This document shows, one piece after another, positions 31,049 to 31,305 of a stretch of DNA of 31,305 bases; positions within the stretch are counted from its first letter, which is position 1, and each line of letters opens with the position of its first letter. The DNA comes from a virus: positions 1 through 31,305 of the IMG/VR virus record IMGVR_UViG_3300023196_002844, one strand, 5' to 3'. The position numbers and the translations under genes were made by a program. The notes below the pieces were generated by a model. It worked only from the letters and a program-made list of their open reading frames with translations. It had not been told where the DNA came from and searched no databases.

Positions 31049-31261
31049 ATGAACACTATGAAAGCTCAAAAAGCAGAATTTCTTTGCGTCAAACCAATTA
31101 GTTCCAAAGCAAAGAATCGTTTTGCTAATGAAATGGATCTATTACATTCCTGTCGTATTGAGAAACGACAAGATGGTAAAGTTTTCCTTGCATCAATCAG
31201 TGGTAAATACTTCTTTTGGATGAACGAATCATCCGATGATCATTGGGAAATTATCAAATGA
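31049..31261 (+). CDS. Small conserved-type hypothetical protein (70 aa)
   Basis: 70 aa from ATG 31049. A GTG at 31031 is in frame but would place the start at the transcript's first base and inside the GGAGG ribosome site, so the ATG is preferred. The protein is small and basic-to-neutral with a C-terminal beta pair (GKVFLASISGKYFFWMNESSDDHWEII). Not recognised. A consensus early promoter lies just upstream and the stop overlaps the next ATG (ATGA), so the two are coupled. Confidence 0.65.
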   Translation: MNTMKAQKAEFLCVKPISSKAKNRFANEMDLLHSCRIEKRQDGKVFLASISGKYFFWMNESSDDHWEIIK

Positions 31262-31305
31262 AGGACCAAAACAGTCTTGAGGACAACGAGAGTAAACAAG
31301 ATAAA
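31258..31305 (+). CDS. Start of a gene running off the right edge
   Basis: An ATG overlaps the preceding stop (ATGA) and the frame stays open to the end of the window: MKDQNSLEDNESKQDK, a hydrophilic, charged start. Only 16 codons are visible, so no assignment is possible. Confidence 0.5.
   Translation, partial: MKDQNSLEDNESKQDK

Overview
The window looks like part of a T4-like cyanophage genome (a Kyanoviridae-type myovirus of marine Synechococcus or Prochlorococcus). The evidence is a phage-borne purM tail, a tRNA-Leu(UAA), a very large virion protein of the cyanomyovirus type (PFKTIQRALIEA N-terminus), repeated T4-type late promoter motifs (TATAAATA or close variants), and many fibre proteins built from the GVVTATSFSGDGSGLTNLP-type repeat common in cyanophage fibres. 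Every gene is on the + strand and spacing is tight. No integrase, transposase, reverse transcriptase or CRISPR array was seen.

Layout. 1-460: 3' end of purM and tRNA-Leu. 507-10900: large virion protein, an Ig-like/Gly-rich protein, a repeat fibre, a small 123-aa protein and a Gly-rich adhesin. 10903-13679: five overlapping genes of the 2-oxoglutarate/Fe(II) oxygenase superfamily (three with HxD/HxH...H...R, one with HxE, one JmjC/cupin-like; the second gene in the row has lost its iron ligands). 13705-16340: fibre-associated protein, fibre, Gly-rich adhesin. 16365-17782: a consensus host-type promoter and two more oxygenases. 17816-23887: fibre with a cupredoxin-like domain, three adhesins that share an N-terminal motif, an oxygenase set among them, and an S74-chaperone fibre. 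23945-26877: mini-fibres, a second 123-aa protein, a tail-assembly-chaperone-like protein and a Gly-rich adhesin. 26901-30191: oxygenase, oxygenase, flavin-dependent halogenase, oxygenase. 30192-31305: small ORFs, a terminator, an HExxH metalloprotease-like protein and two small genes, probably back in conserved phage sequence.

How the parts may work together (inference): the window appears to be a host-recognition island. Fibre shafts made of repeats are followed by candidate tip adhesins (glycine-rich polyglycine-type, LamG-like, unknown), much like gp37/gp38 pairs of T-even phages. Interleaved with them are ten plausible 2OG-Fe(II) oxygenases, one dead relative and one flavin halogenase. 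Their placement directly beside fibre and adhesin genes suggests that they modify virion proteins (hydroxylation, halogenation) or a host surface molecule. That would be a phage-encoded virion-decorating system. The substrate cannot be read from the sequence.
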